Part shown: piece by piece, positions 54,970 through 64,000 of the stretch
How the letters are laid out: every line of letters starts with the position of its first letter
Position numbering within the stretch: position 1 is the stretch's first letter
Source of the DNA: Astrothelium macrocarpum
Lineage: Eukaryota > Ascomycota > Dothideomycetes > Trypetheliales > Trypetheliaceae
Length of the DNA: 64,000 nt
NCBI GenBank assembly: GCA_021030915.1
Contig: JAGEMR010000027.1
Span: forward strand, 1 to 64,000
Direction of reading: 5' to 3'
Translations under genes and position numbers: made by a program
Notes under the pieces: generated by a model
What the model was told of the DNA's origin: nothing
What the model saw: only the letters and a program-made list of their open reading frames with translations
The model's database searches: none

Positions 54970-56622
54970 GGTTCTGGACTTTGAAGAACAGGAAGACCGT
55001 TGTGATATGGAATGGCTACGCAGCAACTCGAGGAGCTTTTTGGGGAACTGAGTATCGTCGTCAAAAGCCTAGTCTGTTGAGAATGTTATCTCAAGGGACT
55101 TAGAACCGGATGTTCATTCTTCAAGCTTTTGGGTAAAAATCAGCTGTCGCTAGTAATCGCATTGGGAAACGCCCTGGGCTGCATTGTATGCGCTTAACCA
55201 AAAGTATGCTAGAAAGGTGTCTAACAATAAGAAGATATACAATCCTGACTTGTTGATTGGACCAATAATAAATCTCTTATACCTTAACCAACATGAGGTC
55301 TTCGACAAGCCGTCAACAGCACAGTAGGAGAAGGCAATCTTTGAATAATGCCAAGAAAATAAAAATCGCGCTTGAAGGACCTTACCCAAGCGTTAGAATC
55401 GTCGAAGATTAACACGGAAATCGCGTGCCCAGAGTGTCTCGTTGATCCAATCGAGCTTGGATTGTGTTTTGTGATATATTTACGGAACATAGAGGCAAAT
55501 GTTTTGAGGAAAGGTTGGAGCTGACCTGATCCTGAGCGATTTTCTGAGGGCGCCTGAACTACTTGAGGCAAGCCCTTTAGCCCAGGAATCTTATCAATAT
55601 ATAGAGCGATCTACAGAGCAGAATACTTCTTTTCCACAGACCTCCTGTCCAGGTCTGCTCATAAGCGGTCACTACCTGAGTTTGCGTGAATTGGAAAGCA
55701 TGATAAAAATTTTCCTGCAGTACAACCTTCTGTGGAATAGCACTACTTACTCAGGAACACAGTAGGAATTGCATTAGCAACTGGGATGCATAATACGTTA
55801 ATTTGAAGCGCATCGTCTCACGCGAGATTTCCAATCCAGATCCATAAGACAGTACACCCACAATCAGTTTAGTTGCAAGCCCCAGCACGCTAGGAGAAAG
55901 ACCTTTCCGTGACTAGTAGAGCTGGTATATGGCGGTCTTGTTCAGGAGTCGAATCAGCAATGCGAAGTGGCAGTGCTCATTGAGATCTAGTCGTCTAGCA
56001 TGTGAGACATTGGCAATGGTTTCAACGTCACGGATCCGGCCATTGGCATTGTTTGGACCATTTCCGAATCTTATTACGTTCTATAATCTCGAGGATCGTA
56101 CTAAGTTCCTCTCAGCCGAGTATGAACTGCAGTAGGCGCTGCTGAGATTTCTGTCTTAGTTACGCCCGCTATAGCTCTTCTTCGGCAATGCCGATCAGCA
56201 TGTACTATATCTCGAAATAGCACATGGGTAGCCGACTGCGCTATTTCTACTTGTCCTCATCTGGCCAGAACATCTAGCAAATGTAGCAAGTTATGATGGA
56301 GCATAGTAAATTCGTCGACGGAACAATAGCTCTGTGCAAACTTATCCAGGCTTGACAAAGGTGAGAAATTTCGGTAGATCGAGGTGCTTTCTTTTTCGTT
56401 TAGAAAAAGTCCTCCTACGCTCTGTCATTGGTGTATAGACGAACTGATCGGCCTTGGTTCCACCGCCTCGTCGGGTGGCGGAAAACCATCTCCGCATCCT
56501 GGCGCACTTTATCATGTTATGCGCCTCTTTGCCTCTATAGACAATGTATTTTCCCTTTTCTCCCGTGTTTCGCTGGCGAAATTTGGAGGGTTCCGGCCAG
56601 ATAATCCAGCGTCACCGTTCCG
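54970..56622. other. Gene-poor 1.65 kb with probable decayed coding DNA
   Basis: On the minus strand, open blocks with protein-like content follow one another in shifting frames: about 56085-55930 (contains ANVSHARRLDLNEHCHFALL), about 55880-55760, about 55571-55385, and 55389-55150 (hydrophobic). Stops and frame changes separate them, and I found no splice scheme that joins them. I cannot assign a family. The pattern fits an old pseudogene. The plus-strand frames at 56384-56700 overlap the regulator gene start and look non-coding. Confidence 0.45.
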
Positions 56623-58482
56623 ATGCCCGATGGACGGCCTCGAAAGCTTCAGCGAGCTTCCCGAGCATGCGATTTCTGCCACAAACGAAGCGTAAAATGC
56701 GCGCCTTGCGCAGACGGTTCCCAGAAATGTCAGAATTGCCTTGATTTCGACGTCGCTTGTACCTACACGAGACCATGGAAGCGTGCTCGTGGAAGTCAGG
56801 CTCCTGGCTTGGTGAAACGCCCCGAATCAGAGAATACCAGGCAGACTGAGCAACAACCCAATGGTAGCGCAGCTGGATCAAATGCCTATGACCATCCAGA
56901 ACTCCCGGAGCTGACTGACATTCGCATTCATGCTCCCGCCAAGAAACCATACGAATTCGGCACCGATATGCGGACGACCTATCAACCTCGCCATCGCTTG
57001 GGTGAAGCTTGGAAAGCTTTTGCTGCGGCTGTTCAACCGACGATTAGTGCCCTCATTGAAGTTTACTGTTCAATCGTCTATCCGATATTCCCTCTATTTC
57101 ATCGAGGCAGGTTGCTAGAAAGAGTAGGAGAAAGGGAACACTTGACGGATCGAGGTTTTTTTTCATCATTGATGGCACTATGTGCTCTGGCTTCGGCACG
57201 CGCCCGAGATGGAGCAGCTCCTTGGTATGCAGAACGTGGAGATGTGTCCAGAGCACCAGCAGAGACGTTTTATCTCGCGGCCCTGGACGCAATCCCAAAG
57301 GAATTAAGCTCTGCTCGAGGGCTGGACTATCTCCGAGCGTGCGTTGTAATGGCCATTGCCAGTATCCAACTTGGTAGAATTGAATCTCTGCACGAATATC
57401 TCGGCCAATATCATGGTTTACTGGCTTTGCAGCGCTTTCATGATGAAGCCTTTTGGGCAAAGAATATATCGCTGATAGAAAGGGAAGAACGGAGGCGGCT
57501 TATCTGGTCCACGTACGCCTTGGATGTTTACTCGTCAATCGTTTGGAACACGCCCTTGCGTTCGAAAGATGGTCAATTGGCTGTGGAGTATCCTAGCGAG
57601 GTCGATGATGATCTTCTGTCCGCTGGGCAAGAAACTGTGTCTGATCCTAGCTGTTGGCTCCATGGCTGGAATTTCGCAACTGATCTTTACAGAGTCATGC
57701 AGCAGAGCGTAGATAGCGCGCGCGCACGTCGGAATGTTATTAACGCTCGCTTGCGGCAAGTACCATCGTTAACAAAGGTCCATTCCTTTTCTGGCGATGC
57801 AGCGTTACTTGAGGTATATCGAGTGTACTCGGGCATGTCAGAACTGTTCAAAACCCCACCAACAGTTACCGGTAATCAAGCGCAGGATATCTTTGGCTTT
57901 CAATTTGCAAATATCCAGGCCACACTTGCCCTGCTTCGAATGGTGCTATTCTCTGCCGAGGAGAAGATTAATGTGGAGACTAAATGTGAGGTTGCAAATC
58001 AACTCATTTCAACGCTTTCAAGTGTTCCAACTCCATATTTGAAAGCAATCAGCACTCCCCTCATTTACCACATTGCAGGAATTGGGAACATTCTCAGCTC
58101 TGCTTTGGAAGGCCCGCTCTCAGAAGAATCGTACCAGAAACTGAAAACAGAAATTTTGACAATGGCTGATCTTCTTGAAAACTTGGAGCAAAACCTACAC
58201 CGCATCACCGGAGTCGGGAAAGGGATGCGCCAACATCTCGATAAGGTCGATGATTACATGCTTGGACAACAGCGCGTAGCTTATCCACGACCGTTTCAAA
58301 ATACAGTTGCAGACCTAACTACCTCCGCGATATTGTCAGAAGTACCGGTATCATCGTCCTCTACTGTCGGTCCGAGCCTTCCACTTTCTTATTTTCAATT
58401 ACCACCTGAACTTCTTGAGGATTGGCCTTGGCCATTCGACTTTTCACAAGATTTCGGAGTCTTTTCGATACCGGCTGAATGA
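56623..58482 (+). CDS. Zn2Cys6 fungal-specific transcription factor
   Basis: This single-exon 619-residue regulator carries an N-terminal binuclear zinc cluster. The ligands are Cys16, 19, 26, 36, 39 and 46 (CX2CX6CX9CX2CX6C), with an extra cysteine at 29 in the loop and basic residues KRSVKC between. A fungal_trans (middle homology) domain spans roughly 130-450, including YCSIVYPIFPLFHRGRLLER, the central EREERRRLIWSTYALDVYSS and a PSEVDDDLL motif. The protein ends with an acidic/aromatic tail that could activate transcription. The overall form resembles the xylanase/sugar-use type (XlnR-like middle region), but target genes cannot be inferred, and no obvious cluster lies beside it. Sparse flanks suggest it is independently regulated. 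Confidence 0.92.
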   Translation: MPDGRPRKLQRASRACDFCHKRSVKCAPCADGSQKCQNCLDFDVACTYTRPWKRARGSQAPGLVKRPESENTRQTEQQPNGSAAGSNAYDHPELPELTDIRIHAPAKKPYEFGTDMRTTYQPRHRLGEAWKAFAAAVQPTISALIEVYCSIVYPIFPLFHRGRLLERVGEREHLTDRGFFSSLMALCALASARARDGAAPWYAERGDVSRAPAETFYLAALDAIPKELSSARGLDYLRACVVMAIASIQLGRIESLHEYLGQYHGLLALQRFHDEAFWAKNISLIEREERRRLIWSTYALDVYSSIVWNTPLRSKDGQLAVEYPSEVDDDLLSAGQETVSDPSCWLHGWNFATDLYRVMQQSVDSARARRNVINARLRQVPSLTKVHSFSGDAALLEVYRVYSGMSELFKTPPTVTGNQAQDIFGFQFANIQATLALLRMVLFSAEEKINVETKCEVANQLISTLSSVPTPYLKAISTPLIYHIAGIGNILSSALEGPLSEESYQKLKTEILTMADLLENLEQNLHRITGVGKGMRQHLDKVDDYMLGQQRVAYPRPFQNTVADLTTSAILSEVPVSSSSTVGPSLPLSYFQLPPELLEDWPWPFDFSQDFGVFSIPAE

Positions 58483-60785
58483 AATAATGTCGCAAAGAGG
58501 TCTGATAACGCCGAACGCTTGTACCACTCAAGTATTCAGCCTCCTCGATTGCTGTTGCATCCAAACTTCTGAGCAGACACGCTGAGAATGTTTGTCAAGC
58601 GCGAACGGCTTGAGAATCCCAGTGTCTGTGTTATTTGCTTCAGACCTACAACTCCATTCGACCGTCGAGAAGATGTGCCTTTGATCCTCGCTACCCTCCA
58701 AGCACAAGCATCATGTGCGTGCTTTGGTGGTGAGATAGTGGTTTATCCAAAATCTGGCTTTGTCCTGGACTTGATGACTCTGGCTTGAATCACATGAAGC
58801 CCTAATGCACCTGAGAAGTCTGGCCAATCCCTTGCAGTGGACAAGGGTGATGAAGATCAGCTTAGATTCAGCAAATTCTTTGCTTCAAAGCCCTCATCTA
58901 ATACCATTGCAGTGCACTTGTGTGCACTACGGTAGCAGTTGTCAAGCAGACACGATGCGTACGGTGTTGTTCATTGCATGCTATAGCAGTGTGGAGCTGC
59001 GTAGCGTTTGTATTTGTAATAACCTACGTGGATAGTGTAAAATATCTGCTGAAAGATTGTAATTTACCACGCAAAGGCACAAAATATCTCGGATCTCTTA
59101 GTGTAGAGCTCGAAAAAAAAACATCATTTCTAGATATTTCCTCGGCCTATTGCAGTTCAAGGCACTTTGCCACTCAATGCATCTCAACAGGGGGAGGTTT
59201 TGGAAATGCTAGACTATCATTGACAGGACTTTCCAAGGCTGATCACAGTCTGATTGCATTTAATTTGCGTGGAGAACTCCTTAAACGTGGTCACTGAATA
59301 CAAGGTATGGTTTTCCATCATTTCTCTCTACACTTGGTAAGGGGCTACAAATCCTATGAGTGTTGGTAGATGTCATAAGAAATAATCGAAGTTCATGCCC
59401 TGTATCAATAAAATGAGTGGCTGACCGAATTGAGTTAGCCCTAACCACATCTCGAGGCTGGATGAGGATCAAAATTATAAACAGCGCCCATCTTATCCGT
59501 TTCAGGGGACCGACAAGATGGACACAAGCATTGTCAAATTCAAGTGCGCGAGCCGCGATGATTGTTCTGACCATCCCTGATGGGAAAAATTGGAGAAATG
59601 TATTGCCTCGCGAATCCAAGGCGTGATCTCGACCGCGATCGTAAGTATCCATGATAGGACTGCAAGCGAGGTTGCAACCTTTATCTCATTCTTCCCCAAA
59701 TGAAGAAGGTCAGCCGAGATGTGAGCCTACTCAAGTTGGACGTGCCGACCCGGCGAAAGACCCAAATCAGGCACCAATTTCGTCCGATCTTGGGTCCAAA
59801 GCTTTCAAAACGATTAAAGTTCCGATGATGGCATACCCCGGTGTCTATTGTCCACGCGTTTCAGCCTTATAACGATATCTGTGTATCGCCAAACTCGGTA
59901 GGCATGCTAACTGTCTTTCAAAAATGCCGGATATTCTGTGCAGCCGAGGTGGTCAGTTCCGCGCCGGCGGGATCGGGCCAGCGTCCCGGTGAGCAGACAT
60001 GCAGAGATCGACATTGCGTTCACTAGGTACGTCGCATTAAAGTTCGAGCGCCAAAGTCATCGCTGAAGTCATGTAGTTGCGCTATGTTACACACTCTATT
60101 CGCTATTATTTTCGGATGCATTCCCCGTTCGGCCTTGTATAGATCAGGCGCTGATCCTACCAGTGCAGCCAACTCACTGGCGCGACGACATTGCATTAAA
60201 AATTATCACGAGGTTGGAGTACAGGGTTCATGGTTTAGGGAAGCACCGGGAGACTCAAGTCACTTGCGGGCCAGGAGTTCCACAGACTCGGTTGCCAGGT
60301 TCTGGGATCGTGAGAGTTTTGGGCCTGCCGGGCATACCGCGAGATATGCTATGTAATTTGCGACAGCCCGTATTGTCGGATCCAACCTTTCGCACTCGCA
60401 GCCCGTAGACCTAAATGCACGGTGGACTGTGCCTAACGAACGAGACCAAGATTGACAAGGATTGGGCTTGTGAACTTGCAAAGCTGCTTCCAATACCATC
60501 TAAATCCCTGCAAGATTTTTGCTCTACCTGGTCCATGGTGTAAGAGTTCTTCAAAGCATTCGTGCAAGATCAATATTAGGTGATTTGATGTATCAAGATA
60601 AGCAAGTGTTTTGCAGCTACAAGTCTTGATCCTGGCATGCTAGCTCAATTGGTGTCATGAGCATTTCTTACCTAAGTATGACTACTGCGAATGCTCGGTG
60701 TCTATTTATCCACTTCAAGGCTCGCTTCTAGAGGTTTGATCTCAAAGCGAGACAGGCTTTTCTACATTGCCTCAGTCTTCCACAT
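58483..60785. other. 2.3 kb without a supportable gene
   Basis: Short open frames (for example 58588-58788, 58920-59297, 59281-59652) overlap on both strands and show no domain, splice logic or codon bias. A tRNA D-arm-like string at 60637-60664 has no matching T-arm. It may hold promoter sequence for the homeodomain gene. Confidence 0.5.
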
Positions 60786-62030
60786 ATGAAGGACAGGTTT
60801 ACCGAAAGCTTTTATTCTTTTACTCCATATATCACAGAAAATTGTTGTGAAGTATCCTTAAGAAAGATGACCACCCCTTTTATGTTTCAAGATGAGCCAA
60901 ATTATCTTACGGGCTTGGGAATGCTAGAAAGCATTGACGAGCATTATCTATTCAACATGGATACCAATTCCATTACAACGGATATTTTGGAATATCAGGC
61001 AACCCTCCCGGGTGGCCGGGTCAACCCGCATGAGAACCAATATGTTTGTAAACTTTCTCGGACCTATACACCATTTACTCTGACAAGCACTAGGATCAAA
61101 TGATTTTGCAAAATCCGACGGCCCTCACAAAAGGTTTGGTCCGCTTTCCGCTACCCAGTGATAATCAAACAATTATTCAACCGTCAATGGTGAGCCAATT
61201 CTGCGTAAATTGATGAGACAATCTCCAGACTCACAAAAAAGAAGAGAGATAATGTCATTGATTCTCCTTCTGAAACACTTCCATCCACGTCTTGTTCCGA
61301 TCCAAGCCGCGCTTCTGACACATCCAACCACTTGAGCGCACACCCTTGCTACCAATCGGCAGTATTCGAAAAATGCCAAACCAAAGACGAAAGGCTTCAA
61401 CGAAACAGACGCAATCGACATCCTCCCCACATTAAGAAACTCCTTGAGGATGCCTATAAAGAGAATCCAAGACCATCAAGAGAGAAATGCCAGGAGCTAA
61501 TGCGTGATCCTTATCTTACTGACCTGAAAGTGTACAACTTTTTCAAAAACAAGAGGCAGCAGCAAAGAGCTCGAGAAGAAAAAAATCGACTTGCCAAAGA
61601 TCTTTCTCTGTTTCCAGGCGAGGTGAACAAAAAATACAAGAACCCGCAGCTACGAGCCGAGATGCGCTACAAGTCAAAGACTGAACGTGCAAAGCACATG
61701 GCTCTTTCGAATGAAACACGATTCTCCTCATCAGTTCTACCGACAAGCCCTGATGTGGTTCCCTTTGAGAAATACTTCGATACTAGACATATTGCTTGCG
61801 GACAAGAACCAGAAATCTCTTTGGATGGATTTCTGCCTCCTGAGATCGCATTCAACCGAGTCAAGGCGCCGACGAAAGTGGGCAGATCCACAACAAATCC
61901 AGCACAGTCTGCGATGCATCACGGATTTGTCACTCCTCGATCAACCATGTCCCCATCACCAAGCTGTCAATGGAGCAATGCCAGCTCATTGGGGGATGCC
62001 ATGCTGCCTGCACCTTCTATTGATGGATGA
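60786..62030 (+). CDS. Atypical homeodomain protein
   Basis: Exons are 60786 (or 60867)-61043, 61094-61189 and 61242-62030. They close in phase and give 380 residues from the first ATG or 353 from the second (MTTPFMFQDEP), which I slightly prefer. A homeodomain-like segment occupies about residues 145-203 of the shorter form: basic arm RNRRNRHPPHIKK, helix LLEDAYKENPRPSREKCQEL, and recognition helix KVYNFFKNKRQQQR. It keeps the invariant Asn51 and Arg53 but has Phe in place of the near-invariant Trp48. Upstream is an acidic, Ser-rich region; downstream is a basic segment, then a Ser/Pro-rich tail. The third acceptor was chosen because the nearer AG gives an immediate stop. Probably a DNA-binding regulator; targets unknown. 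Confidence 0.78.
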
Positions 62031-63268
62031 AGACCGTCTTGGTCTGTCTCAGCATCTCTCAAGATCTGAACTTTGTCACTCAGAGTTGACGAGCCAGCAT
62101 TTGTAGGGAATCGCATTGTCAGGGTCGGAAATGTTTCTCATTTATCTGTGCACAGTTGTCTCTAGTCATGAATGAATTGAATCTTGATTATATTTTTGGG
62201 CCCGGTACGGAGAGGATGAGGATGATTATGGCATATTATTATCTATCCTGAAGCGAAAAGCTTGCAGCCATCTTATTGAGTGAAAATAAGATTGGTAGCT
62301 CCAAAAGGGATAGAACACCAAGTGATAAATTATGTTCAATTGCAATTATATAAATAAAACAACAAATGAATCAGCTTTCACCTTACATTCACGAAAATGC
62401 TCATCTTTCAACCTTGTGAACGCAAAGTTTATTCCAAATATTCCGAAGACCTAATTTCAACACTGAGGGGTTCGGGAAACGACAGACCAATCCGATACCA
62501 GCCGGAAGGATCAGATAACATCAGGTGATGTCAAATGACTGCAGTGTTAGCCTACGGTCAAAAATCCGAGTATCTTCAAATGTCTGCTGGATTTTGACCC
62601 GGGAGAGTTATATGCCGAATTGTATTGACGATATAGACGAGATGCGACACTTTTTCGACATCCTCACGCTTTATCAGTGCAATGGATAGGTGATATTCTT
62701 TGAGTTTATCTGGGACAGAACTATGTTTGACGATGTGAGGCACAGCTATGCAGTGTCTGTCATCGATACGAAGAATGGCTACGTTCACATTCGCCATAAT
62801 CATCAAGCAACGCAAAACCTGAGAACAGAAGCGTTGCACCGACATCGCTTGATACTACATCCTGCAGGATTCACTTACCACTTGCAGTAAATGCTACCGT
62901 AATTCACCCTCTACCGAATTGGTATCATGTGGATCTTAATTTATGAGCTGAGGGACAGCAGCCGATTGCAAGGATTTCCTTGAGAGTCAATGCCCCTCGA
63001 TTTTTCATCCAGAATGTTGATGCGCTGGCAAAAAAAGGGATCGCAACAAGTCCAAGCCATTGACATAGCCCCGTGTTATGGGTTGTGGTTAATGCAGCTA
63101 ATGAGGAATCCTATGTTCACGTGAAGTCACTCAGCCCTGGCACTACATGTAGTCTGGAGATGGCTCAGTTTGTGACGCTGAATCACTCATGACTTGAAGC
63201 TCGAGCTACTTCACGTTGCCAAAGAAGAAGACGTAAACAAGCAAAAACAAATGTGACATCATTACCGG
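62031..63268. other. 1.24 kb without a supportable gene
   Basis: Overlapping short frames around 62576-62890 on both strands have no features. The last few hundred bases probably contain the promoter of the next gene. Confidence 0.55.
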
Positions 63269-64000
63269 ATGTCGCCCCTATCGCTTCCCCACGATCACAC
63301 ATCAAGCTTCCACCGCGCCATCCGACAAGCCGCCCCCAAAAATAAAGAACTGCTCAACATTCTCTCGCAAACTGAAGACGCCACCTCCTCCCTGAATGCC
63401 AATTCCGATTATATCAACGACCTCAAGGCACAGCTGAACGACATTGCCAATGCGTTAAAAGACCTGCACCGAACAACCGAGTACAAGCGCAGAGCACACA
63501 GATATCATCAAGATAACACCCTTCCCAATTTCGCGTACAAACTAGGCGGCAAGAAATACGAAGCGAAGCATGCTCAAAATCTCGAGAAAGGCGAGCAGGA
63601 ACTCCTCCATGCACAGAATTTAGAACATGATGCACAAGAGCGTCAAAGCGAATTGCAACACGCTCTAGGGCAGGCGGAAAGCAATGTAGCAACACTAGAG
63701 CATCAGAAGAGGAAGCATGGTCAGGCTCAACAAGATCTAGATGCATTGTATGATTCCATTTTCGCAGGGTCGACGCCCGAGATGCCTGGCGAAGATGCTG
63801 AGGAGATGGTTGTCCTGAGAGCGAGGATATGGTATTTGGAATGTCAGAATAGAGTAAACGGAGAGAGATCAGCCTTCAATGCACTGAAATACGCTAGTCC
63901 GCTGCTAAATGAAGCGTTGCAGCATGCGCGATATGCGCAACAAACGAATGACATGGAGCGATTCGGTCTTGGGGGGACATGGGGAGAGATGGATGAGAGC
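63269..64000 (+). CDS. Coiled-coil protein, 3' end beyond the window
   Basis: A continuous frame of 244 codons runs from an ATG to the window edge without a stop. I recognise no family. Residues about 40-165 are rich in Glu, Gln, Lys and Ala with heptad-like spacing (LKAQLNDIANALKDLHR, ELLHAQNLEHDAQERQSELQ, ALGQAESNVATLEHQKRKHG), indicating a long coiled coil. A conserved-looking patch DALYDSIFAGSTPEMPGEDA interrupts it before further helices (LRARIWYLECQNRVNGE, YASPLLNEALQHARYAQQ). It could be a structural or scaffolding protein. The DSIFAGSTPEFP-type patch in mid-coil is a feature to search with. No intron signals are visible in the part present. Confidence 0.75.
   Translation, partial: MSPLSLPHDHTSSFHRAIRQAAPKNKELLNILSQTEDATSSLNANSDYINDLKAQLNDIANALKDLHRTTEYKRRAHRYHQDNTLPNFAYKLGGKKYEAKHAQNLEKGEQELLHAQNLEHDAQERQSELQHALGQAESNVATLEHQKRKHGQAQQDLDALYDSIFAGSTPEMPGEDAEEMVVLRARIWYLECQNRVNGERSAFNALKYASPLLNEALQHARYAQQTNDMERFGLGGTWGEMDES

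Noticed and set aside
60637..60664. tRNA-like string TAGCTCAATTGGTG
   Set aside because: It resembles a D-arm, but no anticodon arm of correct geometry or GTTCRANTC T-loop follows within tRNA length.
1..64000. CRISPR arrays, bacterial operons, rRNA genes
   Set aside because: No spaced direct repeats, no ribosomal RNA sequence, and intron-rich eukaryotic genes throughout.

Overview
The window is a filamentous ascomycete (Pezizomycotina) nuclear scaffold. The reasons are short GT-AG introns (about 45-205 nt) in most genes, dense housekeeping genes of fungal type (DASH Dad1, Hap5 with the fungal N-terminal block, Fcf2, Pex3, Atg101, Trs33), a Zn2Cys6 regulator, and GC-balanced gene blocks broken by extremely AT-rich stretches of the kind left by RIP. 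I cannot fix the class or species from sequence alone. A 100-N scaffold gap lies at 16687-16786.

Layout. 1-5030 is an AT-rich isochore holding a TIR element (A, 1197-4878) with a second TIR element nested inside it (B, 2809-4640). A third AT-cored TIR element (C, 15139-17128) sits exactly between two divergent housekeeping genes, malate dehydrogenase and dad1. All three have GC-rich, well-kept terminal repeats, an AT-saturated core and TA target duplications. 6364-11943 has an MFS transporter, a DUF89/ARMT1 protein and Trs33. 13654-24317 is housekeeping: mdh, dad1, hap5, fcf2, purine nucleoside phosphorylase and mitoribosomal uS10m.

25006-36716 looks like a specialised-metabolism neighbourhood: an MmgE/PrpD (2-methylcitrate dehydratase-like) gene, a citrate synthase-fold gene ending in the peroxisomal signal SKL, an alpha/beta hydrolase, two paralogous AusD/AdrK-type methyltransferases, and a fungal rhodopsin-domain membrane protein that may be broken. 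The synthase plus dehydratase pair is the signature of alkylcitrate-derived metabolites (maleidrides and relatives), yet no intact PKS or FAS is present. At 44033-44392, past aminopeptidase P and importin-13, I find a dead C-terminal carrier domain of a highly reducing PKS: it has an in-frame TAG and no serine at the phosphopantetheine site.

37118-53802 is again housekeeping: a small hypothetical protein, aminopeptidase P, importin-13/Kap122, a FUN14 protein, PdxS/Snz1, Orc2, Arg7, Atg101 and Pex3. 54559-64000 is sparser: a small secreted cysteine-containing protein, a decayed segment, a Zn2Cys6 factor, an atypical homeodomain protein and a coiled-coil gene cut by the window edge.

Most multi-exon genes were re-spliced by hand. 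Phase closes in all of them except the rhodopsin-domain gene. Notable gene-structure points are a GC-AG intron in mdh and two stop-free introns of length divisible by three (dad1 and prpD-like) that a naive ORF call would translate.
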